Assembly (NCBI RefSeq): GCF_020639365.1
Contig: NZ_JAINUL010000001.1
Coordinates: forward strand, 2,985,887 to 3,019,475
DNA: 33,589 nt
Reading direction: 5' to 3'
Origin: Streptomyces flavotricini
GTDB taxonomy: Bacteria; Actinomycetota; Actinomycetes; Streptomycetales; Streptomycetaceae
In this document: piece after piece, positions 15,940 through 23,257 of the stretch
Layout: each line of letters opens with the position of its first letter
Position numbering within the stretch: position 1 is the stretch's first letter
Made by a program: the position numbers and the translations under genes
The notes under the pieces: model-generated
What the model was told of the DNA's origin: nothing
Seen by the model: the letters and a program-made list of their open reading frames with translations, nothing else
The model's database searches: none

Positions 15940-16919
15940 CTGGGGGTCTCCTCGATGGACGGGTCGGAGCCGAAGTGGTCCCAGCCGCCGGTGCTCGTCC
16001 AGGGGGCGCCGTCCACGGTCACCTGGGGCAGCGCGGACCGGTTCAGCACCTCCCCGATGACCTTCCACCGGGCCGGCAGTTTCACGTCGGGCGGGAAGGT
16101 CGCCACGATGGCGTGATCTTCCCCTCCGGTGAGCACCCACTGCAAGGGGTCGACCCCGACGGCCTGCCCGATGTCGTGCATCTGCGTCGGGATGTCGACG
16201 GCCGCCGAGCGCAGGTCGATCCGTACCTTGCTGGCCTCCGCGATGTGCCCGAGGTCGGCGATCAGGCCGTCGCTGACGTCGGTCATCGCCGTGGCGCCGA
16301 GCCCGGCGGCCGCGGGGCCCGCGTGGTACGGGGGCTCGGGGCGCCGGTGGGCCTCGACGAAGGCCCGCGGGGAGCGGAACCCGCGCGAGAGCACGGCGAA
16401 TCCGGCCGCGGACCAGCCCAGCCAGCCCGTGACGGCCACGACGTCGCCGGGCTGGGCGCCGGAGCGCAGCACGGGCTCGTGGTTGCGCAGGTCGCCGAGG
16501 GCGGTGATGGCCACGGTGATGGTGTCCCCGCGGACGACGTCGCCGCCGACCACGGCCGCACCGGCGACCTGGCACTCGTCGCGGATGCCGTCCATCAGCT
16601 CGGTGGGCCAGGTGACCGGCAGCTCGGCCGGGACGACGAGGCCGAGCAGCAGCGCCGTCGGCACCGCGCCCATGGCCGCGATGTCGGCGAGGTTCTGCGC
16701 GGCCGCCTTGCGGCCGACGTCGTACGCCGTGGACCAGTCGCGCCGGAAGTGCCTGCCCTCGAGCAGGATGTCGGTGCTCGCCACGACCCGCCGGTCGGGG
16801 GCCGACACGACCGCGGCGTCGTCGCCCGGTCCGAGCCGGACCGCCGGGGTGGTGGTGAGCCGTGAGGTGAGCTCCCGAATGAGCCCGAACTCCCCCAGCT
16901 CGCCCACAGTGCCCTTCAT
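15936..16919 (-). CDS. thiL: Thiamine-monophosphate kinase
   Basis: Last step of thiamine diphosphate synthesis: thiamine phosphate plus ATP. 327 residues. [16 protein letters not shown] and [22 protein letters not shown] form the start and Mg/ATP-binding Asp cluster of the PurM-like fold. [38 protein letters not shown] and [14 protein letters not shown] are further family motifs. The ATG at 16919 has AAGGGG upstream; the reading frame stays open far upstream but shows no similarity. thiL-thiD form an operon with a 4-bp overlap. Confidence 0.97.
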   Translation of the reverse strand: MKGTVGELGEFGLIRELTSRLTTTPAVRLGPGDDAAVVSAPDRRVVASTDILLEGRHFRRDWSTAYDVGRKAAAQNLADIAAMGAVPTALLLGLVVPAELPVTWPTELMDGIRDECQVAGAAVVGGDVVRGDTITVAITALGDLRNHEPVLRSGAQPGDVVAVTGWLGWSAAGFAVLSRGFRSPRAFVEAHRRPEPPYHAGPAAAGLGATAMTDVSDGLIADLGHIAEASKVRIDLRSAAVDIPTQMHDIGQAVGVDPLQWVLTGGEDHAIVATFPPDVKLPARWKVIGEVLNRSALPQVTVDGAPWTSTGGWDHFGSDPSIEETPR

Positions 16920-17163
16920 CGCTGTGCCCCTTCTTGCCCAGTCCGCTTGCGGTCGCGAGCCGTCACAGCTCTGGGTACCGTCAACAGATACGTCAACTTC
17001 TGCTCTCCGTACGCCCCGCCGTGCGTGGCGCCGGGCCCCCGGGTCTCCCCGTGGTGCTCGGCAACGCGGTACCGTGGCGTCCCTTCTTCCCCGGGCCCAC
17101 CCGAATCCCTGGGCCCACCCGAAGGTTAGGGGAATCGATCCTCGTGGCCGCCCTGGAGGTTCC

Positions 17164-17397
17164 GTGGTACAGGCGTACATCCTTATCCAGACCGAGGTGG
17201 GCAAGGCGTCGTTCGTCGCCGAGTCCATCAGCCAGATCCCGGGGGTGATCCAGGCCGAGGACGTGACGGGCCCGTACGACGTGATCGTGCGCGCCCAGGC
17301 GGACACCGTCGACGAACTCGGCCGCATGGTCGTCGCCAAGGTGCAGCAGGTGGAGGGCATCACCCGCACCCTGACCTGCCCGGTGGTCCATCTGTAG
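17164..17397 (+). CDS. Stand-alone Lrp/AsnC ligand-binding (RAM) domain protein
   Basis: 77-residue protein beginning MVQAYILIQTEVGKASFVAE. It consists only of the RAM effector-binding domain of Lrp/AsnC regulators: ISQIPGVIQAEDVTGPYDVI, then DELGRMVVAKVQQVEGI and the final TLTCPVVHL. There is no helix-turn-helix, so it cannot bind DNA in the usual Lrp way. It may bind an amino acid and join with full-length Lrp proteins. GTG start with GGAGG upstream at a short distance. It diverges from thiL and is followed 20 bp on by the DUF3515 lipoprotein gene. Confidence 0.93.
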   Translation: MVQAYILIQTEVGKASFVAESISQIPGVIQAEDVTGPYDVIVRAQADTVDELGRMVVAKVQQVEGITRTLTCPVVHL

Positions 17398-17405
17398 CCC
17401 CCGTC

Positions 17406-17411
17406 TACTCT
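17406..17411 (+). promoter_or_regulatory. -10 box of a possible leaderless DUF3515 transcript
   Basis: TACTCT lies exactly six bases before the GTG start at 17418 and there is no Shine-Dalgarno sequence. This is the arrangement of leaderless promoters in actinobacteria. No convincing -35 is visible. Confidence 0.4.
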
Positions 17412-17417
17412 TGGCCG

Positions 17418-17921
17418 GTGATGACCTTCCACCGCCGGCCCGTGCGTCTGCCCGCCCTGCCCGTACTGGCCGCGGTACTGGCCCTCGCGGGCTGTGCCCC
17501 GGGTGATTCCGAAGCCCGGGTGGACCCGCCGCCCACGCCGCCCGCCGACGTCGCGGGGTTCTGTGCAGCACTGCACAAGGAACTCCCGGAGACGGTGGCC
17601 GGCCTGGCGCGGGGCGAGGCAGCGCCGGAGTCGGATCTGACCGCCGCGTGGGGCGGCTCGGCGATCGTACTGCGGTGCGGTATCCCCAAACCCCCCGAGA
17701 TGGCGGATCTGAAGCAGGAGGGCGTCGAGGTGAACGGCGTCCGGTGGCTGGCGCTGAAGGTCCCCGACAGCGCCGGCGGGGGCTTCCGGTTCATCACCGG
17801 GATGCGGCTCGCGTACACCGAGGTCCGGGTCGACAAGGAGCATGCCACGGATGCGGGGATGCTGGTCGGGCTGTCCACCGTGGTGGCCAGGACCGTCCCC
17901 GAGGGCATCTCCTCGTACTGA
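17418..17921 (+). CDS. DUF3515 lipoprotein
   Basis: 167-residue predicted lipoprotein. A basic N-terminus (MMTFHRRPVRLP), a hydrophobic stretch and the lipobox LALAGC (Cys about 27) mark export and lipid attachment to the membrane outer face. DPPPTPPADVAGFCAALHKE opens the mature DUF3515 domain, with two more conserved segments, AIVLRCGIPKPPEM and VRWLALKV. Two cysteines (in FCAALHK and LRCG) could form a disulfide. Function unknown. In Streptomyces it commonly sits near thiL and ddlA. The start may be the GTG at 17418 or the adjacent ATG at 17421. Confidence 0.88.
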   Translation: MMTFHRRPVRLPALPVLAAVLALAGCAPGDSEARVDPPPTPPADVAGFCAALHKELPETVAGLARGEAAPESDLTAAWGGSAIVLRCGIPKPPEMADLKQEGVEVNGVRWLALKVPDSAGGGFRFITGMRLAYTEVRVDKEHATDAGMLVGLSTVVARTVPEGISSY

Positions 17922-17945
17922 CGCCGGCCGGACACCCCTCGCACA

Positions 17946-17980
17946 CCGACCGCCCGCCGGGAATCCCGGCGGGCGGTCGG
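17946..17980. terminator. Bidirectional terminator between DUF3515 and ddlA
   Basis: A perfect 16-bp stem (CCGACCGCCCGCCGGG with its complement) and an AAT loop lie between the convergent DUF3515 and ddlA genes, 24 bp from each stop. Confidence 0.85.
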
Positions 17981-18004
17981 CATGTACGGCGCCTTCGGCT
18001 GCTG

Positions 18005-19162
18005 CTAGCGCAGGCCGGTGGAGCGGCTCAGGGCCGCCTGGATCAGGCGGTCCACCAGCTCCGGGTACTCGACGCCCGACTCCTGCCACATCCGCGGGTA
18101 CATGGAGATCGGGGTGAAGCCCGGCATCGTGTTGATCTCGTTGATGACGAACGTGCCGTCCTCCGTGAGGAAGAAGTCGGCGCGCACCAGGCCCTCGCAG
18201 GACGCGGCGTCGAAGGCCTCGATCGCGAGCCGCTGCACCTCGGCGGTCTGCTCCGGGGTGAGCGGGGCGGGCACCAGCCCGGAGGCGGAGTCGATGTACT
18301 TCGCCTCGAAGTCATAGAAGTCGTGGCTGGAGACCGGAGGGATCTCGGCGGGCACGCTCGCGCGCGGCCCGTCCTCGAACTCCAGCACCCCGCACTCGAT
18401 CTCGCGGCCGCGCAGCAGCGCCTCCACGATGATCTTCGGGTCGTGGCGCTGGGCCTCGCGGACCGCCGCGTCCAGGCCGGAGACGTCGTCGACCTTGGTG
18501 ATGCCGATGGAGGAGCCGGCCCGGGCGGGCTTGATGAAGAGCGGCCAGCCGTGCTCGCCGGCGAAGTCCAGGATCCGCGCCGTCGCGGCGTCCCGGTCGG
18601 CGTCCCACTCGCGGGGCCGGATGGTCACGTACGGGCCGACGGGGAGGCCGAAGGAGGTGAAGACCCGCTTCATGTACTCCTTGTCCTGGCCGACGGCCGA
18701 GGCGAGGACGCCCGAGCCGACGTACGGGATGCCGGAGAGCTCCAGGAGGCCCTGCAGGGTGCCGTCCTCGCCGTAAGGGCCGTGCAGCATCGGGAAGACG
18801 ACGTCGACCTCGCCCAGCGCCTTGGGGACGGCGCCCGGCTCGGTGTAGACGACCTCGCGGTTGGCCGGGTCGACGGAGAGCACGACGGCGCCGTCCTCGG
18901 AGTCCGCGAGCTCCTCGACGCTCGGGAGCTTGCGGTCGGCGATGGCCATCCGCGCGGGCTCGTCGGCGGTCAGCGCCCACCGGCCGTCCGTGGTGATGCC
19001 GATGGGCAGCACCTCGTACTTGGACCGGTCGATGGAGCGCAGCACGGCGCCCGCGGTGACGACCGAGATGGCGTGTTCCGAGCTGCGGCCGCCGAACACG
19101 ACGGCCACGCGGGGCTTGCGGCCCTGCTGCTCAGGGGTCTGGGGGAGGTTCTCGCTGCTCAT
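18005..19162 (-). CDS. ddlA: D-alanine--D-alanine ligase
   Basis: Makes the D-Ala-D-Ala dipeptide for peptidoglycan. 385 residues with RVAVVFGGRSSEHAISVVTA at the N-terminus, VFPMLHGPYGEDGTLQGLLE, an ATP-grasp core (PLFIKPARAGSSIGITKV) and INEINTMPGFTPISMYPRMW at the end. The omega-loop reads FYDFEAKYID; the Tyr after Lys is typical of true D-Ala-D-Ala ligases, unlike VanA-type D-Ala-D-Lac enzymes. The gene therefore points to the standard vancomycin-sensitive precursor. It is the last gene of a plsC-gpsA-ddlA run, 39 bp after gpsA, and ends before a strong terminator. Confidence 0.98.
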   Translation of the reverse strand: MSSENLPQTPEQQGRKPRVAVVFGGRSSEHAISVVTAGAVLRSIDRSKYEVLPIGITTDGRWALTADEPARMAIADRKLPSVEELADSEDGAVVLSVDPANREVVYTEPGAVPKALGEVDVVFPMLHGPYGEDGTLQGLLELSGIPYVGSGVLASAVGQDKEYMKRVFTSFGLPVGPYVTIRPREWDADRDAATARILDFAGEHGWPLFIKPARAGSSIGITKVDDVSGLDAAVREAQRHDPKIIVEALLRGREIECGVLEFEDGPRASVPAEIPPVSSHDFYDFEAKYIDSASGLVPAPLTPEQTAEVQRLAIEAFDAASCEGLVRADFFLTEDGTFVINEINTMPGFTPISMYPRMWQESGVEYPELVDRLIQAALSRSTGLR

Positions 19163-19201
19163 ATCGCCACGACGATACCCGGTCGGGCGTCCGGAAAGGA
19201 G

Positions 19202-20212
19202 TCAGCGGCGTTCCGGTTTGGCGCTGCGCCCCATCAGTTCCTTCAGTGCGACCAGCGGCGGCTTGCCGTGGTGGACGATGTCGACGACGGTGTCGGTGAT
19301 CGGCATGTCCACCCCGTGGCGGCGGGCCAGATCGGCCACCGACTGGCAGGACTTGACGCCTTCGGCGGTCTGCTTGGTGACCGCGATGGTCTCCTCCAGC
19401 GTCATTCCGCGGCCGAGGTTGGTGCCGAAGGTGTGGTTGCGGGAGAGCGGCGAGGAGCAGGTGGCGACGAGGTCGCCGAGGCCCGCCAGGCCGGAGAAGG
19501 TGAGCGGGTCGGCGCCCATCGCCACGCCCAGCCGGGTCGCTTCGGCCAGGCCGCGGGTGATGAGGGAGCCCTTGGTGTTGTCGCCCAGGCCCATGCCGTC
19601 CGCGATGCCGACGGCGAGGCCGATGACGTTCTTGACGGCGCCGCCCAGCTCGCAGCCGATGACGTCGGTGCTCGTGTACGGGCGGAAGTACGGGGTGTGG
19701 CAGGCGGCCTGGAGGCGCTGCGCGACGGCCTCGTCGGAGCAGGCGACCACGGCGGCGGCGGGCTGCCGGGCGGCGATCTCACGGGCCAGGTTGGGGCCGG
19801 TGACGACGGCGACGCGCTCGGCGGGGACCTTGGCCACCTCTTCGATGACCTCGCTCATGCGCTTGGCGCTGCCGAGTTCGATCCCCTTCATGAGGGAGAC
19901 GAGCACGGCGTCGGCGGGCAGGAGCGGGGCCCATTCGGCGAGGTTGCCGCGCAGGGTCTGGGAGGGGATGGCGAGGACCGCGAAGTCGGCGCCGGCCGCG
20001 GCCTCGGCCGGGTCGGTGGTGGCGCGCATGTTCGCGGGGAGTTCGACGTCCGGGAAGTAGTCCGGGTTGGTCCGGCCGGTGTTGATGGCGTCGACGACCT
20101 CGCTGCGGCGGCCCCACAGGGTCACCTCGCAGCCTGCGTCGGCGAGCACCATGCCGAAGGCCGTGCCCCAGGAGCCGGTTCCGAAGACGGCCGCCTTCAC
20201 GGGACGTGTCAC
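19202..20212 (-). CDS. gpsA: Glycerol-3-phosphate dehydrogenase (NAD(P)+)
   Basis: Reduces dihydroxyacetone phosphate to sn-glycerol 3-phosphate, the backbone of phospholipids. 336 residues: the Rossmann motif AVFGTGSWGTAFG, VLAIPSQTLR, VSLMKGIE, VVTGPNLAREIA, and GGAVKNVIGLAVGIADG with the catalytic Lys. The GTG start at 20212 overlaps the plsC stop by four bases (GTGA) with GGAGGA upstream, so it is coupled to plsC. The open frame extends far upstream but without similarity. Confidence 0.98.
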   Translation of the reverse strand: MTRPVKAAVFGTGSWGTAFGMVLADAGCEVTLWGRRSEVVDAINTGRTNPDYFPDVELPANMRATTDPAEAAAGADFAVLAIPSQTLRGNLAEWAPLLPADAVLVSLMKGIELGSAKRMSEVIEEVAKVPAERVAVVTGPNLAREIAARQPAAAVVACSDEAVAQRLQAACHTPYFRPYTSTDVIGCELGGAVKNVIGLAVGIADGMGLGDNTKGSLITRGLAEATRLGVAMGADPLTFSGLAGLGDLVATCSSPLSRNHTFGTNLGRGMTLEETIAVTKQTAEGVKSCQSVADLARRHGVDMPITDTVVDIVHHGKPPLVALKELMGRSAKPERR

Positions 20213-20961
20213 TTCTGGTCCTCCCCCGCGGCCTTGCGCCGCTGTTCCAGCCTGGCCTTGCGATGGTCGTACGGCTGCTCGGGCGCCTTCTCGCCGCGCA
20301 GCTCCTCCAGCAGCTCCGTGATGGCCGCCATGATGGTCTCGGTGACCTCCTTGAGCACGTCCGGGGTGGGCTCCCGGTCGTAGAACTCGGAGAGGTCCAC
20401 GGGGGGTCCGGCCAGCACCCGGAGGGTCTTGCGCGGGAACAGCCGGACCTTGTTCTCCTTGGCGTACGGCGGCATGGCGAGGTTCGCGCCCCACTGGGCC
20501 ACCGGGATGACGGGCGCCTTGGTCATCAGCGCCACCCGCGCCGCGCCGGTCTTGCCGGCCATCGGCCACATGTCCGGATCGCGGGTGAGGGTGCCCTCCG
20601 GATAAAAGGCCACGCATTCGCCGCGCTCGATCGCGTCCACGGCTGCCCGGAATGCGTCGAGGGCGTTGGTGGTCTCGCGGTAGACGGGGATCTGGCCGGA
20701 GCCGCGCAGGATCGCGCCGACAATGGGGACCCTGAAGAGGGCCGCCTTCGCGAGCAATCGGGGCACCCGGCCGGTGTTGTACTGGAAGTGCGCGTAGGAG
20801 AGCGGGTCCAGATACGAGTTGTGATTGACGGCCGTGATAAACCCGCCGTCGGCCGGAATGTGATCCATTCCCCGCCAGTCCCGCTTGAAGAGCACCACCA
20901 GCGGCGGTTTTGCGATGACCGCTGCCAGGCGGTACCAGAAGCCGATTCTGCGGCGGGACAC
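20209..20961 (-). CDS. plsC: 1-acyl-sn-glycerol-3-phosphate acyltransferase
   Basis: Membrane-associated acyltransferase that turns lysophosphatidate into phosphatidate. 250 residues from the GTG at 20961, preceded by GAGGAAGG at 7 bases. NHNSYLD contains the catalytic HX4D, GSGQIPVYR and AFYPEGTLTRDP are the acceptor-phosphate-binding blocks, and PVIPVAQWG is block IV. A hydrophobic stretch near the N-terminus (FWYRLAAVIAKPPLVVLF) may touch the membrane. The C-terminus is highly charged (KAPEQPYDHRKARLEQRRK). The order plsC-gpsA-ddlA links phospholipid and wall precursor supply. Confidence 0.95.
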   Translation of the reverse strand: MSRRRIGFWYRLAAVIAKPPLVVLFKRDWRGMDHIPADGGFITAVNHNSYLDPLSYAHFQYNTGRVPRLLAKAALFRVPIVGAILRGSGQIPVYRETTNALDAFRAAVDAIERGECVAFYPEGTLTRDPDMWPMAGKTGAARVALMTKAPVIPVAQWGANLAMPPYAKENKVRLFPRKTLRVLAGPPVDLSEFYDREPTPDVLKEVTETIMAAITELLEELRGEKAPEQPYDHRKARLEQRRKAAGEDQK

Positions 20962-21125
20962 TCGTGCACCTTCCTCTAGGACCGGTGCGCGGCTTGGGCA
21001 CCCCTGGGCGGACAAGTGTGGCCTCAGGTCCGGTCTCTGTCGAGAACACCGTACGCCTCGCCCGGAGCACCGGACCTCCGGGTCGACCGGGCAGCGGCGA
21101 CAATGGGCCGACGCATGACCTGGCC

Positions 21126-22007
21126 GTGACCCGGTCATGGTCCACGCATGGACGGACGCGCACCGGAGGGAAGGGGGCCGCCACGAACGCGGTCTGGAGT
21201 CTGGTGGTCCCGCTGAAGCCCCTGGCGGCGGCCAAGAGCCGTCTGGCGTCGGCCGTGGGCGCGTCCCGCGCCGGGCTCGCGCTGGCGTTCGCCCAGGACA
21301 CCGTGGCGGCGGCGCTGGCCTGCGCGGCGGTCGCGGATGTGGTGGTCGTCACGGACGACGCGGAGGCCGGAAAGGAACTGGCGCGGCTGGGGGCGCGGAT
21401 CGTGCCGGACGCCCCGGCCGCCGGGCTCAACGCGGCACTGGCCCACGGAGCGCGGGAGATGCGCCGGGCCCGGCCCGGGGCGGCGGTGGCCGCGCTGAAC
21501 GCGGATCTTCCCGCGCTGCGGCCGCCGGAATTGCTACGCGTGCTCGAAGCCGCATCCGTATTTCCGCGGGCATTTCTGGCGGACGCCGCGGGAATCGGCA
21601 CGACCCTGCTTTCCGCTGCGCCGGACGTGGAATTGGCACCCTCGTTCGGGGGCCCTTCACGCGCTCGGCATTCGGCCTCGGGAGCTGCGGAAATAGCTCT
21701 CGCGGACGTCGAGAGCGTACGCCGGGACGTGGACACGGGAGCGGATCTGCGGACGGCCCTCGCCCTCGGTGTGGGCCGTCACACGGCCCGATACAGTGCC
21801 CGTATGCAGGCGACCGCGTACACGTACGACTCCCAGACCCGCAGCGGCAGTGTGCTGCTGGACGACGGCACCCCGGTGCCCTTCGAGGCCCCGGCCTTCG
21901 ACGCGGGCGGCCTGAGGCTGCTGCGGCCCGGGCAGCGGGTCCGGATCGAGACGGACGGCGAGGGGCCGGCCCTGCGGATCACGCTGGTCACCCTGCAAAC
22001 CTTCTGA
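21126..22007 (+). CDS. cofC: 2-phospho-L-lactate guanylyltransferase CofC, fused in frame to a small OB-like domain
   Basis: CofC activates 2-phospho-L-lactate or phosphoenolpyruvate with GTP in coenzyme F420 synthesis. Motifs: WSLVVPLKPLAAAKSRLASA, VVVVTDD, AALNADLPALRPPEL, DAAGIGTTLLSA, PSFGGPSRARH and DVDTGADLRTAL. Two oddities. First, the start: a strong GGAGGGAAGGGG ends six bases before ACG (21183), where an ATG would be expected. The nearest canonical in-frame starts are GTG at 21126, which lacks a ribosome-binding site, and GTG at 21204, inside the first conserved block. Coordinates use 21126. Second, no stop follows the CofC domain; the frame runs through TARYSAR into a 67-residue module (listed separately). 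The product would be 293 residues against about 210 for plain CofC. It diverges from plsC. Confidence 0.82.
   Translation: MTRSWSTHGRTRTGGKGAATNAVWSLVVPLKPLAAAKSRLASAVGASRAGLALAFAQDTVAAALACAAVADVVVVTDDAEAGKELARLGARIVPDAPAAGLNAALAHGAREMRRARPGAAVAALNADLPALRPPELLRVLEAASVFPRAFLADAAGIGTTLLSAAPDVELAPSFGGPSRARHSASGAAEIALADVESVRRDVDTGADLRTALALGVGRHTARYSARMQATAYTYDSQTRSGSVLLDDGTPVPFEAPAFDAGGLRLLRPGQRVRIETDGEGPALRITLVTLQTF
21804..22007 (+). CDS. Small OB/cold-shock-like protein, alternative start inside cofC frame
   Basis: 67 residues, MQATAYTYDSQTRSGSVLLD and onward, then DDGTPVPFEAPAFDAGGLRL and LRPGQRVRIET. The spacing of G-V-DDG and L-GQRV resembles a cold-shock-type beta barrel, but the RNA-binding aromatic motifs of CspA are absent. 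It is in frame with cofC. TACAGT (21792-21797) lies six bases before its ATG with no Shine-Dalgarno sequence, as in a leaderless gene, so it may be made separately as well as, or instead of, a fused C-terminal domain. I recall a separate gene of this type next to cofC in other Streptomyces, but not firmly. Confidence 0.6.
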   Translation: MQATAYTYDSQTRSGSVLLDDGTPVPFEAPAFDAGGLRLLRPGQRVRIETDGEGPALRITLVTLQTF

Positions 22008-22025
22008 CCTGCACGAACAGCACCG

Positions 22026-22060
22026 CGGGCCGGCTTCCCCAGGAGGGGGAAGCCGGCCCG
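22026..22060. terminator. Bidirectional terminator between cofC and hupS
   Basis: CGGGCCGGCTTCCCC pairs with GGGGAAGCCGGCCCG over 15 bp around a 5-base loop, midway between two convergent genes. Confidence 0.85.
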
Positions 22061-22079
22061 GCGTGTGTGACTCGTGGCC

Positions 22080-22748
22080 TTACTTCTTGCGGGCCGTGGT
22101 CTTCTTCGCGGTGGTCTTGCGCGCCGTCGTCTTCTTGGCGGGCGCCGTGGTCTTCGCGGTGGCCTTCTTGGCCGCCGGAGCCGTCTTCTTGGCGGTGGCG
22201 GTGGTCTTCTTCGCCGTCGTCGCGGCCTTCTTGGCCGTGGCGGTGGTCTTCTTCGCCGTCGCCGTGGTCTTCTTCGCGGCGGTCTTGGCGACCACCTTCT
22301 TCGCGACGGCCTTCTTCGCGGTGGTCTTCTTGGCGACCGCGGTCTTCGCCGCCGCCTTCTTGGCGGTGGTGGCCTTCTTGGCCGCGGCCTTCTTGACCGT
22401 CGCGGAAGCTCCGCCGGAAAGGCTGCCCTTGGGCGCCTTCTTCACCGACACCTCGCCGCCCTTGGGCAGCTTCTTGGTGCCCGCGACCAGGTCCTTGAAG
22501 CCCTGGCCCGCGCGGAAGCGGGGAACAGAGGTCTTCTTGACCCGGACGCGCTCACCCGTCTGCGGGTTGCGGGCGTAGCGGGCCGGGCGGTCGACCTTCT
22601 CGAACGAGCCGAAGCCCGTGACCGAGACCCGGTCGCCCGCGACCACAGCGCGGACCATCGCGTCCAGTACCGCGTCGACAGCGTCCGCGGCCTGCTGGCG
22701 GCCGCCCAGCTTGTCGGCAATCGCTTCTACGAGCTGCGCCTTGTTCAC
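22080..22748 (-). CDS. hupS: HU-family nucleoid protein with lysine-rich tail (HupS)
   Basis: Streptomyces carries two HU proteins; this is the two-domain form, HupS, which compacts the nucleoid in spores. Residues 1-92 are the HU domain: MNKAQLVEAIADKLGG, VSVTGFGSFEKVDRPARYAR, NPQTGERVRVKKTSVPRFRAG. The remaining 130 residues are a histone-H1-like tail of Lys, Ala and Thr (AAKKTTATAKKTTATAKKAA-type repeats). 222 residues in all. GTG start at 22748 with GAAGGGG upstream. A clear promoter lies 53 bp upstream, with a palindrome in its spacer. The gene faces cofC and ends at a shared terminator. Confidence 0.97.
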   Translation of the reverse strand: MNKAQLVEAIADKLGGRQQAADAVDAVLDAMVRAVVAGDRVSVTGFGSFEKVDRPARYARNPQTGERVRVKKTSVPRFRAGQGFKDLVAGTKKLPKGGEVSVKKAPKGSLSGGASATVKKAAAKKATTAKKAAAKTAVAKKTTAKKAVAKKVVAKTAAKKTTATAKKTTATAKKAATTAKKTTATAKKTAPAAKKATAKTTAPAKKTTARKTTAKKTTARKK

Positions 22749-22800
22749 GTCTTCCCCTTCGGAGACTTCGCCAGAACGAATGTGTTCAAGCTTATTTCGC

Positions 22801-22829
22801 ACGTTAGGCGGATATATACCGCAAATCAA
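22801..22829 (-). promoter_or_regulatory. hupS promoter with palindromic spacer
   Basis: On the minus strand TTGATT, a 17-bp spacer and TAACGT form a good vegetative-type promoter. The expected start is near 22794, giving a 5' leader of about 46 bases. The spacer holds GCGG-TATATAT-CCGC (plus 22808-22822), an AT-centred inverted repeat between the two boxes, well placed for a repressor or nucleoid protein. Confidence 0.65.
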
Positions 22830-22892
22830 ACACGAAACGGGCTAATCACCCTAGTGCCGCAACGGTGTAGGTCGTTACGGAGTTCCTTCGCA

Positions 22893-23120
22893 TCAGTCGC
22901 CTTCAGGGAATCGACCCTCGTCGAGGTCCTTCATCAACCTGTCCAGGCGCCTTGCCGCATCGGCGAGATCGTGCTTCGCCGCGGCCGTGACGACCAACAG
23001 CTTCCGGGACAGCGCCATCCTTACGCCCTCCGGGACTTGCAGTGTGCGCACCCTTGCGTGTGCTTCTTTCAGCCGGTCCGCGACGAGTTCGTAGAGCTCA
23101 AGTTGACTGTCGCGTTCCAT
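22893..23120 (-). CDS. Small helical protein, 75 aa, function unknown
   Basis: MERDSQLELYELVADRLKEA and onward. Predominantly helical and charged, with LYELVADRLKEAHARVRTL, VPEGVRMALSRKLLVVTAAA and a C-terminal helix DLADAARRLDRLMKDLDEG. No cysteines, signal peptide or known motif. I recall a conserved hypothetical of this kind between hupS and leuD in Streptomyces. The ATG at 23120 is chosen because the upstream frame is Pro/Arg-rich and unlike a protein. No Shine-Dalgarno sequence is visible; CACAAT lies six bases before the start, hinting at a leaderless mRNA. Confidence 0.8.
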   Translation of the reverse strand: MERDSQLELYELVADRLKEAHARVRTLQVPEGVRMALSRKLLVVTAAAKHDLADAARRLDRLMKDLDEGRFPEGD

Positions 23121-23176
23121 GCACAGATTGTGCCATCTGGGGCGAGTTGTCGCCTCACGGGGCCTCAACACACGGC

Positions 23177-23206
23177 TGTGCCCCCCGCCGGAAGGCGGGG
23201 GGCACA
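23177..23206 (-). terminator. Terminator after leuCD
   Basis: TGTGCCCCCCGCC and GGCGGGGGGCACA form a perfect 13-bp stem with a four-base loop, 51 bp after the leuD stop and before the 75-residue gene. Confidence 0.8.
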
Positions 23207-23257
23207 GTGTTGTCGATGTGATCACCCGAAGGTGAATAAGCGCTGATCAGGCTGGAA

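Noticed and set aside
16920..17163. TPP riboswitch before thiL
   Set aside because: I could not find the conserved TPP-aptamer core (such as CTGAGA) near the thiL start on the minus strand.
15936..18089. 717-codon minus-strand frame that includes thiL
   Set aside because: Only the part after ATG 16919 resembles ThiL; the upstream part is opposite the RAM-domain and DUF3515 genes.
19202..21736. 844-codon minus-strand frame that includes gpsA
   Set aside because: The GpsA similarity begins at GTG 20212; upstream the same DNA encodes plsC in another frame.
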